A stretch of DNA of 64,000 nucleotides from Sphingomonadaceae bacterium (GCA_947454135.1 CANGJI010000005.1:21481-85480); one strand, 5' to 3'. Counted from the first letter of the stretch, positions 53,940-63,740 are shown. Translations and numbers: made by a program. Notes: generated by a model not told the origin, from the letters alone.

Positions 53940-55883
53940 ATGCTTGATACAATCGAAGCTCCAACCCGTCTTGATCTCGCGGCAGTCGACGTTGCGGTCG
54001 ATCGCGCGGCCAGTGCCCTGACCCGGGCGCAGCGCCCCGATGGCCACTGGGTGTTCGAACTCGAGGCCGATTGCACCATCCCCGCCGAATACGTGCTGCT
54101 CCGCCATTACCTCGGCGAGCCCGACGATCTGGAACTCGAAGCCAAGATCGGGCGCTACTTGCGCCGCATCCAGTCCGCCGCGCACGACGGCTGGAGCCTG
54201 TTCCACGACGGCGCCTTCGACGTGAGCGCGAGCGTGAAGGCCTACTTTGCGCTCAAGATGATCGGCGATTCCGTCGATGCACCGCACATGATCCGGGCAC
54301 GCGAGGCGATCCTCAAGGCGGGCGGTGCGGAGGCGGTCAACGTCTTTACCCGCATCCAGCTGGCGCTGTTCGCCGCCGGGCCGTGGTCCGACGTGCCGAC
54401 CATGCCGCCCGAGCTGATCCTGCTCCCGCGCTGGTTCCCGATCCACCTCTCGCGCATGTCGTACTGGGCGCGCACCGTGGTGGTGCCGCTGCTGGTGCTC
54501 TGCGCGCTCAAACCCTGCGCGCGCAACCGCCGCGGCGTGAAGGTCGACGAGCTCTACAGCGGCAGCAAGCCTGCGCGCCTGACCCAGGCCGAAGACCCCA
54601 AGTGGCTCTGGACCACCGGCTTCAACGCGCTCGACCGGGTGCTCAAGGCGGGCGACGGTCTCTGGCCCAAGGGCCTGCGCAAACGCGCCATCGATACGTG
54701 CGTCAACTGGGTCACCGAGCGGCTCAACGGCGAGGACGGCCTCGGCGCGATCTATCCGGCGATGGCCAACAGCGTGATGATGTTCGATCTGCTGGGCTAT
54801 CCCGAGGATCACCCGCACCGTGCCATCGCCCGCAAATCGGTCGAAAACCTCCTCGTTGTCCATGAGGACGAGGCGTACTGCCAGCCCTGCGTCTCCCCGG
54901 TGTGGGACACCGCGCTGGCGGCGCATGCGATGATGGAAGCTGGCGGCGAGACCAATCAGGCCCGCGCACAGGCGGGGCTCGATTGGCTGAAGCCGCTGCA
55001 GGTGCTCGATGTCGAGGGTGACTGGATCGACCAGCGCCCCGGCGTGCGCCCTGGCGGCTGGGCCTTCCAGTACAACAACGCGCACTACCCCGATCTCGAT
55101 GATACGGCGGTCGTGGTGATGGCGATGGACCGCGCGAAAGTGACGGACCGCATGCCGATCGAACGCGGCATGGAATGGACAGTCGGGCTGCAGTCGAAGA
55201 ACGGCGGCTGGGGCGCCTTCGATGCCGACAACACGGCGGATTACCTCAACAACTTGCCCTTCGCCGACCACGGCGCGCTGCTCGATCCGCCGACTGCGGA
55301 CGTCTCCGCGCGCTGCGTCTCGATGCTGGCGCAGCTGGGCGAGCCGCTGGACAGCCCGCGCATGGCAGCGGCCATCGATTACCTGCGCCGCGAGCAGGAG
55401 CCGGAAGGCAGCTGGTTCGGCCGCTGGGGGGTGAACTATATCTACGGCACGTGGTCGGTGCTCTGCGCCTTCAACGCCGCCGGCCTGCCGCCTGAGGATC
55501 CGGCGGTGGCCAAGGCTGCGGCATGGCTCAAGTCGATCCAGAACCCGGATGGCGGCTGGGGCGAGGATTGCAACAGCTACGCGCTGGACCGCAAGGGCCA
55601 CACCCCCGCACCCTCGACCGCATCGCAGACCGCGTGGGCGCTGCTCGGCCTGATGGCGGCGGGTGAGGTCGATACGCCCGAGGTTGATCGCGGCGTGGCA
55701 TGGCTTGCCGCGAACCAGGAGGCCGATGGCCTGTGGGGGCAGGAACACTATACCGGGGGCGGCTTCCCGCGCGTGTTCTACCTGCGCTACCACGGCTATC
55801 CGAAGTACTTCCCGCTCTGGGCGATGGCGCGCTACCGCAACCTCAAGCGTTCGAACGACCGCCGCGTTTCGGTCGGGATGTGA
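53940..55883 (+). CDS. shc: Squalene-hopene cyclase
   Basis: 647 residues from ATG 53940 (GAGGA 6 nt upstream). Proton-donor motif DLDDTA (385-390) is intact. Several QW repeats are seen, such as QNPDGGWGED and QSKNGGWGAF. It cyclises squalene to hopene and diplopterol at the membrane. Length is normal for the family. It is also called hpnF. Confidence 0.97.
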   Translation: MLDTIEAPTRLDLAAVDVAVDRAASALTRAQRPDGHWVFELEADCTIPAEYVLLRHYLGEPDDLELEAKIGRYLRRIQSAAHDGWSLFHDGAFDVSASVKAYFALKMIGDSVDAPHMIRAREAILKAGGAEAVNVFTRIQLALFAAGPWSDVPTMPPELILLPRWFPIHLSRMSYWARTVVVPLLVLCALKPCARNRRGVKVDELYSGSKPARLTQAEDPKWLWTTGFNALDRVLKAGDGLWPKGLRKRAIDTCVNWVTERLNGEDGLGAIYPAMANSVMMFDLLGYPEDHPHRAIARKSVENLLVVHEDEAYCQPCVSPVWDTALAAHAMMEAGGETNQARAQAGLDWLKPLQVLDVEGDWIDQRPGVRPGGWAFQYNNAHYPDLDDTAVVVMAMDRAKVTDRMPIERGMEWTVGLQSKNGGWGAFDADNTADYLNNLPFADHGALLDPPTADVSARCVSMLAQLGEPLDSPRMAAAIDYLRREQEPEGSWFGRWGVNYIYGTWSVLCAFNAAGLPPEDPAVAKAAAWLKSIQNPDGGWGEDCNSYALDRKGHTPAPSTASQTAWALLGLMAAGEVDTPEVDRGVAWLAANQEADGLWGQEHYTGGGFPRVFYLRYHGYPKYFPLWAMARYRNLKRSNDRRVSVGM

Positions 55884-56548
55884 GCGCATTGCCGATTGTG
55901 GTCTGCGGCCTCAGGAGCGAGGCCAAGGCGATCCGGCGCGGCTTTCCCGGCGTCCGGGTGCTGGCAGGCGGAGGCGACGCTGCGCGGCTGGAGCGCGATC
56001 TGGAAGCGATGCTGCAGGCAGGCCCGGCGCTGGTGCTCTCCAGCGGCCTTGCCGGCGGTCTTGATCCCGCGTTGCCGGTCGGCACAGTCGTAATCGATGG
56101 CGACGAGCCGCTCGCGCGGCTTTTGCGCGCCGCGCTGCCCAAGGCAATCCGCGCCCCGATCATCGGACAGGACAGCATCGCGCCGAGCACTGCAGGCAAG
56201 GCCGCACTGCGGCAAGCCTCGGGCGCAGCAGCAGTCGACATGGAAAGCCACGTCGCCGCCCGCGTCGCCCGGCGCCACGGCGTGCCGTTCGCGGCGATCC
56301 GGGTGATCTCAGACGCAGCCGACGAGACCCTGCCGCCCGCCGCGCTTATCGGCATGCGGCCGGATGGCGGCGTCGCGCTGGGAGCCGTGCTCACCTCGCT
56401 GGCACGGCAGCCGGGTCAGCTCCCGGCGCTCATCCGCACGGGCCGCCACGCAGCCCTTGCGCACCGGGCCTTACGCGACGTTTACGACGCGCTTGGCCGC
56501 AGCGGGATTTTCCTTCGCGATCTTGGCGAGTTCGCGCTCGAGGTGTGA
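55880..56548 (+). CDS. hpnG: Adenosylhopane nucleosidase HpnG
   Basis: 222 residues from a GTG that overlaps the shc stop (GTGA). Nucleoside phosphorylase features: VVCGLRSEAKAIRRG at the start, LSSGLAGGLDP (about 54) and AVDMESHVAARVA (about 117). HpnG removes adenine from adenosylhopane. The last 25 or so codons overlap the end of hpnH on the opposite strand by 78 nt. Confidence 0.9.
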   Translation: MSALPIVVCGLRSEAKAIRRGFPGVRVLAGGGDAARLERDLEAMLQAGPALVLSSGLAGGLDPALPVGTVVIDGDEPLARLLRAALPKAIRAPIIGQDSIAPSTAGKAALRQASGAAAVDMESHVAARVARRHGVPFAAIRVISDAADETLPPAALIGMRPDGGVALGAVLTSLARQPGQLPALIRTGRHAALAHRALRDVYDALGRSGIFLRDLGEFALEV

Positions 56549-57616
56549 CGAGTAGACGTCCTCGGCCGGACGCGCCTTCGAGAGGTCGACGTCGGGTGCC
56601 ATCGGCCCGTCGGTTTTCACGCCCTTGCGGCCGAGACGGAACATCTTGAGCGGATTGCGGATTGCATCCGTCGCGGCAGTGCCTTCAAAGCCGCAGTGCG
56701 TCATGCAGTTCGAGCACTTCTCGTACTTGCCGACGCCGAACTGCTCCCAGTCGGTGCCTTCCATCAGTTCCTTGAAGGTCGAGACATAGCCTTCGCCGAT
56801 CAGGTAGCAGGGCTTCTGCCAACCGAACACGGTGCGCAGCGGCATCGACCACGGGGTGCATTCATAGGTCTGGTTGCCCGCGAGGAAATCGAGGAACAAA
56901 GGCGAGTTGGTGAAGGTCCAGGCCTTGCCGCCCTTGCCGCGCTTGAACACGTCGCGGAAGAACTGCTTGGTGCGTTCGCGGTTCAGGAAGTGCTGCTGAT
57001 CGGCCGCGCGTTCATAGGCATAGCCGGGCGAAATGGTGATCTCGACGCCCAGCTTCTCCATCTCATCGAAGAAGGAGGCCACACGCGCGGGATCGGCGCC
57101 GTCGAACACGGTGGTGTTGACCTGCACGCGGAAACCGCGGGACTTGGCGAGCTGGATCGCCTCGATCGCCACCTCATAGGTGCCGTCCTGATCGACCGCA
57201 TGATCGTGCATCTGCTTGTCGCCATCGAGGTGGATCGACCAGGTGAAGAAGGGCGAGGGCTTGTAGTCGTCGATCTTCTTCTTCAGCAGCAGCGCGTTGG
57301 TGCACAGGATCACGAGCTTCTTGCGCGCGATGTAGCCCTCGACGATGCGCGGCATGTCGCGGTGAAGCAGCGGTTCGCCGCCGGCGATGGAAACCGCAGG
57401 CGCGCCGCATTCCTCGATCGCTTCCATGCACTGCTCATAGCTCAGGCGCTGGTTGAGGATCGCATCCGGGTAGTCGATCTTGCCGCAGCCCGGGCAGGCG
57501 AGATTGCAGCGCAGCAGGGGTTCCAGCATCAGGACAAGAGGATACTTGCCGCCCTTGATGTGCTGCGTGAGCGTGTAGGCGCCGATCCGGGCAAGCTGGG
57601 AAAGCGGAAGAGTCAT
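56471..57616 (-). CDS. hpnH: Adenosylhopane synthase HpnH (radical SAM)
   Basis: 381 residues. Radical SAM motif CNLACPGC (Cys37, 41, 44). A C-terminal Cys cluster (KCSNCMTHCGF, about 300) may hold another iron-sulfur centre. HpnH joins 5'-deoxyadenosyl to hopene. Its 3' end overlaps the convergent hpnG. It follows ispH by 8 nt and is probably co-transcribed with it. Confidence 0.95.
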   Translation of the reverse strand: MTLPLSQLARIGAYTLTQHIKGGKYPLVLMLEPLLRCNLACPGCGKIDYPDAILNQRLSYEQCMEAIEECGAPAVSIAGGEPLLHRDMPRIVEGYIARKKLVILCTNALLLKKKIDDYKPSPFFTWSIHLDGDKQMHDHAVDQDGTYEVAIEAIQLAKSRGFRVQVNTTVFDGADPARVASFFDEMEKLGVEITISPGYAYERAADQQHFLNRERTKQFFRDVFKRGKGGKAWTFTNSPLFLDFLAGNQTYECTPWSMPLRTVFGWQKPCYLIGEGYVSTFKELMEGTDWEQFGVGKYEKCSNCMTHCGFEGTAATDAIRNPLKMFRLGRKGVKTDGPMAPDVDLSKARPAEDVYSSHLERELAKIAKENPAAAKRVVNVA

Positions 57617-57624
57617 CAGGTATC

Positions 57625-58626
57625 CTATTCGGCTGCCACACGGGCAGCAGGGGCATTGGTAGCAACGGGTCGGCGCAAGATCGGCGGCAGGCTGAATTCG
57701 ATGTTCTCGCTCACCCCCTCCAATTGCGTGACGGAGAGTTCGCGCAGGCGGCGCAGCCGCTTGATCACGCTATCGACAAGCGCATCCGGTGCCGAGGCGC
57801 CCGCGGTGATGCCGACGGTTTCGACCCCTTCCAGCCAGGCCGGATCCAGATCTTCGCCGCCATCGACGAGATAGCTGCGAATGCCAATCTCGGCGCCGAT
57901 TTCGCGCAGGCGGCTCGAATTGGAGCTGTTCTGCGAGCCGACCACGATCAGGAGATCGCTGACTTCGGCAAGCTTGCGCACGGCGGTCTGACGGTTCTGC
58001 GTGGCATAGCAGATGTCGTCGATATCCGGCCCGACGACGTCGCTGAAGCGTTCGTGCAGCGCGGCGATGATCCCGCGCGTGTCATCGACGCTCAGGGTCG
58101 TCTGGGTGACATAGGCAATCGGCGTGGCCGGATCGAGCGGCAGCGCCGCGATCTCTTCGGCGGCGGAGACAAGCAGCACGGGCGCATCGATCTGGCCGAT
58201 GGTGCCGATCACTTCGGCATGCCCGGCATGGCCGATCAGCACGATGGTCCGCCCGGCCTTGGCATAGCGGCGGCCCTGATTGTGGACCTTGGTGACCAGC
58301 GGGCAGGTCGCGTCGATCACCGGAAGCTGGCGCTGCTCGGCCTCCTGCTCGACCGAGCGGGCGACGCCGTGTGCGCTCAGGATGGTGGTTGCACCGGCCG
58401 GCACGTCCGACAGTTCATCGACGAAGACCGCACCCTTGGCGCGGAGCTGATCGACGACGAAGCGGTTATGAACGATCTCGTGCCGGACATAGACAGGGGC
58501 ACCGAAGCGGTCGATGGCGCGTTCGACGATGTCGATGGCCCGGGTCACCCCAGCGCAAAAACCCCGGGGATTGGCAAGAACAACACGCAGGTGGGGCATC
58601 GATTCCGAACGCGAAGTTTTCGGCAA
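57625..58626 (-). CDS. ispH: 4-hydroxy-3-methylbut-2-enyl diphosphate reductase
   Basis: 333 residues from TTG 58626, chosen because GAGGAGG lies 8 nt upstream; an ATG at 58599 has only a weak site. The three cluster cysteines are in NPRGFCAGV (about residue 24), [11 protein letters not shown] (about 108) and [15 protein letters not shown] (about 208). IspH makes IPP and DMAPP in the last MEP step. Its place before hpnH ties precursor supply to hopanoid synthesis. Confidence 0.95.
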   Translation of the reverse strand: MPKTSRSESMPHLRVVLANPRGFCAGVTRAIDIVERAIDRFGAPVYVRHEIVHNRFVVDQLRAKGAVFVDELSDVPAGATTILSAHGVARSVEQEAEQRQLPVIDATCPLVTKVHNQGRRYAKAGRTIVLIGHAGHAEVIGTIGQIDAPVLLVSAAEEIAALPLDPATPIAYVTQTTLSVDDTRGIIAALHERFSDVVGPDIDDICYATQNRQTAVRKLAEVSDLLIVVGSQNSSNSSRLREIGAEIGIRSYLVDGGEDLDPAWLEGVETVGITAGASAPDALVDSVIKRLRRLRELSVTQLEGVSENIEFSLPPILRRPVATNAPAARVAAE

Positions 58627-59047
58627 TGCTTGAACCTCCTCGCAGCGCATGACGCCTGATTGCTCTATAAGAGCTTGTTCATGCAACTGGAAGTGCGCTT
58701 TGCACAGCCCCATCAGGGCGTGCCGAAGCGCGCATGACGCAGGGCAGGGCCGCTCGTTCATGCCCGGTTCGTGTCTGCTGCCCTAGCGGTGGCAGCGCCC
58801 GGTCGGGCCTGTACCAGACCGTTTCGTGCCGGATGGGCTGGCGGGCTGCGGATGAAATGTGCGAACACCGCTCTCCATGATGTTGCTGGACAAGCCCGTC
58901 TTGCCGCAGCATCGAAGGGACAGGGCGGGGGCATTTCCATTCGCACGGACGGTTGCTTGCAGCCATCCCGGGACGGCATAACCAGGGGACGCGGCGGCCA
59001 TGCGCTACCGGGCATCCTGATCCGCTTTATTGAGAACAAGGCTTGCT
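58627..59047. other. Divergent intergenic region ispH/hpnM
   Basis: 421 nt with no open frame that looks like a gene on either strand. It should hold promoters for the ispH-hpnH and hpnM-mlaA units. No strong repeat was seen. Confidence 0.5.
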
Positions 59048-59653
59048 ATGTTTCGTTTCCTCGTCGCGATTGCCTCCACCACATCACTTGCAGCCGCGGC
59101 GCTCCCCGTGGCCGCGCTGGCGCAGGCCGCCGATCCCGCGGTATCCACCGTCGACGATCTCGATGCCGGATTGCTGCGGACCATGCGCGCAGGCGGCACC
59201 GTCCAGTCGCGCAGCAAGATCCTCGCTCCCGTGCTGGAACGCGCCTTCGATCTTGCGCTGATGACGCGCCTCGCCGTCGGGCCGGAATGGGTCAAGGTCG
59301 CGCCGGCAGATCAGCAGGCACTGGTCGATGCGTTCAAGCGCATGACCATCGCGCAATATGCCCGCAACTTCGATAGCTATTCGGGCGAAAGCTTCGAAGT
59401 CTCGCCCCGGGTGGAGACGCGCGGTGGCGACAAGGTCGTGCGCACCATGCTCAAGGTGCGCGGAGAGGCACCGGTCGCGATCGCCTACCGCTTGCGGCAG
59501 AGCGGAGGAAGCTGGAAGATCATCGACGTGTTCTACAAGAACGCGATCAGCCAGATCGCCACGCGCCGCTCGGACTTCGGCACCGTGCTGCAAAAGGGCG
59601 GCGCCAAGGCCTTGGTAGCGCGGATGAATGCCATCGCGGCGAAGGGCGAGTAA
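59048..59653 (+). CDS. hpnM: MlaC-like hopanoid-associated protein HpnM
   Basis: 201 residues from ATG 59048. Signal peptide ends near ALAQA. The body matches the MlaC/Ttg2 toluene-tolerance family: FKRMTIAQYARNFDSYSGESFEV (about 97-119) and YRLRQSGGSWKIIDVFYKNAI (about 150-170). MlaC carries phospholipids in the periplasm; HpnM is its hopanoid-locus version. Its stop is followed at once by mlaA in the same reading frame. Confidence 0.9.
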   Translation: MFRFLVAIASTTSLAAAALPVAALAQAADPAVSTVDDLDAGLLRTMRAGGTVQSRSKILAPVLERAFDLALMTRLAVGPEWVKVAPADQQALVDAFKRMTIAQYARNFDSYSGESFEVSPRVETRGGDKVVRTMLKVRGEAPVAIAYRLRQSGGSWKIIDVFYKNAISQIATRRSDFGTVLQKGGAKALVARMNAIAAKGE

Positions 59654-60652
59654 TTGCTGCTTGTTCCGGCATTGCTGGCCAGCGCCCAGGTTCCGCTTCC
59701 TGCTGCGGATCGCGCGCCGGTCCTGATCCAGCTGGCCGCAGCCGAACCATCGGTTGCGGCGGGTGCTGCGCCATCCCAGCCCGAACCGCCAGCGCCCGCG
59801 CCTGCCGATCAGCCCAAGGCCGACGCCGCTCCGCCAGCGCCAATGCCAGCGCTGCACAAGCGCGATCATGAAGTGGCCGGAGATTCGCTCGAAGGCTTCA
59901 ACCGCGCGATGTTCGGCACCTGGCGTGTGCTCGACAAGGCGGTCTACCGTCCGGCAGCAATGGCCTACAAGCATGTCATGCCCAAGCCCGTGCGGACCGG
60001 CATCCGGCACGTGCTGAGCAACCTCACCGAACCGCTGGTGTTCCTCAACTTCGTTCTGCAGGGAAAACCCCGCAGCGCTTCGCGAACGCTCGCGCGGTTC
60101 ATGATCAACTCGACGATCGGCGTGGGCGGCGTGCTTGATGTCGCGAAGGACAAGTCGATCAACCTGCCGCACCGCGACAACGGCTTTGGCACGACGCTGG
60201 CGCTCTATGGCGTGGGGCCGGGGCCCTATATCTTCCTGCCGTTCCTCGGCCCGAGCAACTTGCGTGACCTGCTCGGCACTTCGTCGGAAGGGCTGATCAT
60301 TCCGCTGGCGGTGGGCAGGCCTTTCAATTCGCTCGAGTACCAGCTCAGCACGACGATCGTCGGCGGGCTCGATCTGCGCGCGCAATCCGACGATGCGCTG
60401 AAGGCGCTTCTGGCCGGAGCGGTTGATCCCTACGCGACCATGCGTTCCGCGTGGCAGCAGAACCGCGCAGCGGAGATCGAAGCGATCCGCCGGGGCGATG
60501 CGGCGCCGCAGGCAGCGCAGGGCCAGTCCGAACTCGATGATCCGCTGGCAGACCCCGCGCATCCGCAGGACGCCCATCCGCAGAACACGCAGCCGGCTCC
60601 CGAACTCAGCGATCCGCTCGAAGATCCGGCAGCCGCGCCGCCTGCGCCCTAG
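59654..60652 (+). CDS. mlaA: MlaA/VacJ-family protein without lipobox
   Basis: 332 residues from TTG 59654. MlaA core: DSLEGFNRAMFGTWRVLDKAVYRPAAMAYK, then SNLTEPLVFLNFVLQG and YGVGPGPYIFLPFLGPSNLRD. MlaA sits in the outer membrane and removes misplaced phospholipid. A Pro/Ala-rich stretch of about 60 residues precedes the core and another follows it. No Cys lipobox is seen, unlike most MlaA lipoproteins, so the start or membrane attachment is open. Confidence 0.88.
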   Translation: MLLVPALLASAQVPLPAADRAPVLIQLAAAEPSVAAGAAPSQPEPPAPAPADQPKADAAPPAPMPALHKRDHEVAGDSLEGFNRAMFGTWRVLDKAVYRPAAMAYKHVMPKPVRTGIRHVLSNLTEPLVFLNFVLQGKPRSASRTLARFMINSTIGVGGVLDVAKDKSINLPHRDNGFGTTLALYGVGPGPYIFLPFLGPSNLRDLLGTSSEGLIIPLAVGRPFNSLEYQLSTTIVGGLDLRAQSDDALKALLAGAVDPYATMRSAWQQNRAAEIEAIRRGDAAPQAAQGQSELDDPLADPAHPQDAHPQNTQPAPELSDPLEDPAAAPPAP

Positions 60653-63273
60653 TCGCTTTCGGTCTTCGCTTCCGGAGGCGGGGGGCCAAGCAGCGCCGGT
60701 TCGAAGATCAGCGCGCAGATCAGCGTCCAGATCAGCGAGATCATCAGGATCTTGCCCATGCTCGCGGTGCCCGGATGCGTCGATAGCCACAAGCTGCCGA
60801 ATGCGGTTCCGGTCGCAAACGCGCTGAACATCACCGCGCGCGCAAGGCTCGATTGCAGCAGGTTCCGCGCGCCCGTGCTCCACGCCATCACGAAGTAGAT
60901 GTGGAAGGCGACACCCACACCGAACAGCAGCGGGAAGGCGATGATGTTGGCGAAGTTGATCGGCTGGCCGATCACGAGGCAGCTTCCCAGCGTGAGGAAG
61001 ATCGACAGGATCACCGGCGCCAGCGTGAAGGCCACTTCACGCACCGACCGCAGCACCAGGAACAGCAGCGCGCTCACCAGCACGAAGGCGATGATGCCTG
61101 CCTCGACAAAGGCGAAGGCCACGGTCGAGGCGGCGGCCTGTGTCGCCACCGGCAGGCCGGAAATGGCGGGCGTGACCCCGGCGACGGCATCGCGGAAGCG
61201 GCGCAGCACGCGGTTGTCCTGCGCGTTGCCGCTGGGGAAGATCTGCAGCCGCGAAAGGCCGCTGCTCGTTTCCCAGTCCTGCGCAAGCTCGGCAGGCAGG
61301 CTCTCGCGGGTGATCGGCTCGGCCTGAAGCGCGAAACGCATCTGGTTCAGCATCACGCCAAGCGGTTCGGCCAGCATGTGCTCCACCGCTGCCCGCTGCT
61401 GCGCCTTGGCCTTGGCCAGCCGGCCAAGCGCAGCGTTCAGCCGCCGCGCCGCCGCCGCGTCCGGGCCGGGATGCGCGGCCAGCACGTCCGCCAGCCTGGC
61501 GCGCGTTCCGGCAATGGCCTCGCTGATCTCGGCATCGCTCGGCGCGGGCAGCACGTCGAACGGATTGAGCGTGAGATCGAGGAGGACCGACGCGTCCTGG
61601 ATCAGCGCCAGCTTTGCGTCCTGATCGGCCGGAATGAAGCTGCCGAGCGAGACGACGTGCGACACTTCGGGCAGGCGTTCGAGTTTGGCGGTCAGCGCCT
61701 GCGCTTCGGCGGGACTGCGCGCCAGCACTTCGATGGTGTTGGGTGTGCGGTCGGGATCCTGCGTCAGATCGCTCAGCGTGCGCATGGCGGGCGCATCGGG
61801 ATCGCGCAGGTGGAGCGGGTTGAAATCGAACTGCACCCACGGCAGCGCGGCAATGCTGAGACCCATGGCAACGGCAAACGACCACAGCACCCAGCTCCGC
61901 TTGCGTTCGAGCAGGCGGTCCACGGGCGCAAGCTGGGCAAAGCCCACTTTGTGCCGGGGCGCTGCGGGACGCAGCACGACGATGAGGGCGGGGAGCAGGG
62001 TCAGGCTGGCGAACAGCGCGATGATCATGCCGAGACCCGCGATCACGCCGAGTTCGGTAATGCCGATATAGGCTGTCGGCAGGAACGCGCCGAAGCCGAC
62101 GAAGATTGCCCCCGCCGCCAACGAAAGCGGCGCTCCCAATGCACTGGCGGCCTTCTTCAGCGCCTCCGCTGCGTCCGCGCTGCCGGGGCGCTCGGCATTG
62201 AAGCGCACGCAGATCTGGATGCCGAAATCGACCCCGAGGCCGACGAACAGCGGGATGAAGGCTACCGAGATCAGATTGAACCGCCCCACCGCGAGCAGGC
62301 CGACGGCGGCGGTAACGATCAGTCCGGCGAGGATCGCGACCATGATCGCGGTGACCAGCTTCACCGAGCGGGTCGCCAGCCACAGCGTCAGCAGCATCGC
62401 AGCCAGCATGACCATCGCGACCGCGCCGATGTTTTCCTGAAGCGTTGCGAACTCCTCGTCCGCCAGCGGTACTTCGCCGGTCAGCCGCACCTTCACGCCG
62501 TGCGCTTCGTCGAGCTTCAGTTCCCGCGCCGCGCGCATGGTTGCATCGGCTGCGTTCTCGCCCGCCATCAGTGCGGCATGATCGAGTACCGGCTGGACAA
62601 GGACGAGGCGGCGCGTGGGCACCTTGAGCGCGCTGCCGCCCGTATCGAAAAGCTCCTGCCACGAGAACGCAGGGTTCTTGCCATCAAGCGAGGCGTCGAT
62701 GGCCTCGGACAGTTTGTTCAAGGGCTTGTCGATCCGGGCGAGGGGCACTTCGCCGCGGTTCACCCCGTCGAGCATCGTCGAGAGCGAGCCCGCCACGCCG
62801 CGCAGCGAAGGATCGGCCGCGAGGGGGCCGAGCAGCGGCTGCGCATCGATCATCGTCCGCGCCGCGCTGCGCACCTCCTCGACCGAGCCGAACAGCAGGC
62901 CTTCGCGCGCGAAGAAATCTCCGCCGTCCGGGCGCGTGACGCGGCGGAAGGTCTTGCTATCGGCGGCGAGCGTTGCGGAAAGCCGGGCTGCGCCGTCTTC
63001 GGCCAGTTCCGGCGTTGCGCCGTCGATCACCACCAGCATGACATCGCGCAACTGCGGGAAGGCTTCTTCCATCCGCCGCTCCTCGACGCGCCACGGGACG
63101 TCAGCCGAGATCAGCTGCGAAGTGTCAGTGGTGATCGCCATGCGCTGCATCGCGGTCAACAGCGCGGCGGCGGTCAGCACGAGCGCGAGGGCGAGCGTCA
63201 GCCACGGCCGCCTGAGGCTGGCCGTGACCAGCGAAGCCGGTACCGTCCGAAGCAGGGATCGGGCGCGGCTCAC
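60649..63273 (-). CDS. hpnN: Hopanoid transporter HpnN (RND/MMPL)
   Basis: 874 residues in two similar halves, each with one leading membrane segment, a large periplasmic loop and a five-segment bundle, the RND/MMPL plan. GLGVDFGIQICVRF and FGVGVAFHIYFVMAW are the equivalent segments. HpnN moves hopanoids to the outer membrane. Its stop shares CTAG with the convergent mlaA stop. It overlaps the upstream DUF2141 gene by 4 nt. Confidence 0.94.
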   Translation of the reverse strand: MSRARSLLRTVPASLVTASLRRPWLTLALALVLTAAALLTAMQRMAITTDTSQLISADVPWRVEERRMEEAFPQLRDVMLVVIDGATPELAEDGAARLSATLAADSKTFRRVTRPDGGDFFAREGLLFGSVEEVRSAARTMIDAQPLLGPLAADPSLRGVAGSLSTMLDGVNRGEVPLARIDKPLNKLSEAIDASLDGKNPAFSWQELFDTGGSALKVPTRRLVLVQPVLDHAALMAGENAADATMRAARELKLDEAHGVKVRLTGEVPLADEEFATLQENIGAVAMVMLAAMLLTLWLATRSVKLVTAIMVAILAGLIVTAAVGLLAVGRFNLISVAFIPLFVGLGVDFGIQICVRFNAERPGSADAAEALKKAASALGAPLSLAAGAIFVGFGAFLPTAYIGITELGVIAGLGMIIALFASLTLLPALIVVLRPAAPRHKVGFAQLAPVDRLLERKRSWVLWSFAVAMGLSIAALPWVQFDFNPLHLRDPDAPAMRTLSDLTQDPDRTPNTIEVLARSPAEAQALTAKLERLPEVSHVVSLGSFIPADQDAKLALIQDASVLLDLTLNPFDVLPAPSDAEISEAIAGTRARLADVLAAHPGPDAAAARRLNAALGRLAKAKAQQRAAVEHMLAEPLGVMLNQMRFALQAEPITRESLPAELAQDWETSSGLSRLQIFPSGNAQDNRVLRRFRDAVAGVTPAISGLPVATQAAASTVAFAFVEAGIIAFVLVSALLFLVLRSVREVAFTLAPVILSIFLTLGSCLVIGQPINFANIIAFPLLFGVGVAFHIYFVMAWSTGARNLLQSSLARAVMFSAFATGTAFGSLWLSTHPGTASMGKILMISLIWTLICALIFEPALLGPPPPEAKTESD

Positions 63274-63740
63274 TTTGCTGCAGGCGGTCCGCTGGGGCCG
63301 AGGAAGTAGCGCAGCTTGAACGTGATCGTCGCGTGCGGGACATGGTAGCCGAACACCGCATTCTTCCAGCTCGGCGGGCCGAAAGAGATGCGCGCATCGT
63401 TGGAGAAGCCGACGCCTTCCTTGGGAATGCCGAACAGCGCGCGGTCCACTTTGGTGTTGCTGTTCTCATCGTGGAAGGCCTGCGCCGCATATTGGCCGGG
63501 CGGCACATCGCGCACGATCACCTGCGTCGTGCCCAGCCGCGCGGGAGCGTCGCCAGACCACGGGCAATCGTCCTTGAGGAACTTGTCCTGCGGGCAGATA
63601 TCGACATGCACGTTGCCCTTGGCCGCGCGGACGTTGCTGACATTGATCACCAGCGTCCTCCCCGGCGCCTGCGCCAACACCGCCGCAGAAACGGTGCAAC
63701 CGCTCGCGAGGGCAAGAACAGGCAGCCAGCGACGGATCAT
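63270..63740 (-). CDS. DUF2141 exported protein
   Basis: 156 residues from ATG 63740 (a GTG one codon earlier is possible). Signal peptide ends AVLAQA. DUF2141 features: INVSNVRAAKGNVHVDIC, YAAQAFHDENSNTKVDRALFGIPKEGVGFSNDA and a C-terminal hydrophobic strand. Function is unknown. It overlaps hpnN and dxs, which suggests an envelope role linked to hopanoids or isoprenoids. Confidence 0.9.
   Translation of the reverse strand: MIRRWLPVLALASGCTVSAAVLAQAPGRTLVINVSNVRAAKGNVHVDICPQDKFLKDDCPWSGDAPARLGTTQVIVRDVPPGQYAAQAFHDENSNTKVDRALFGIPKEGVGFSNDARISFGPPSWKNAVFGYHVPHATITFKLRYFLGPSGPPAAK

Noticed and set aside
53739..55889. 716-codon frame opposite shc
   Set aside because: Shadow of squalene-hopene cyclase and of the end of hpnE; composition is His/Arg-rich.
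60853..63309. 818-codon open frame opposite hpnN
   Set aside because: The predicted protein is His/Arg/Gln-rich low complexity and mirrors the hpnN codon pattern. HpnN itself is clear.
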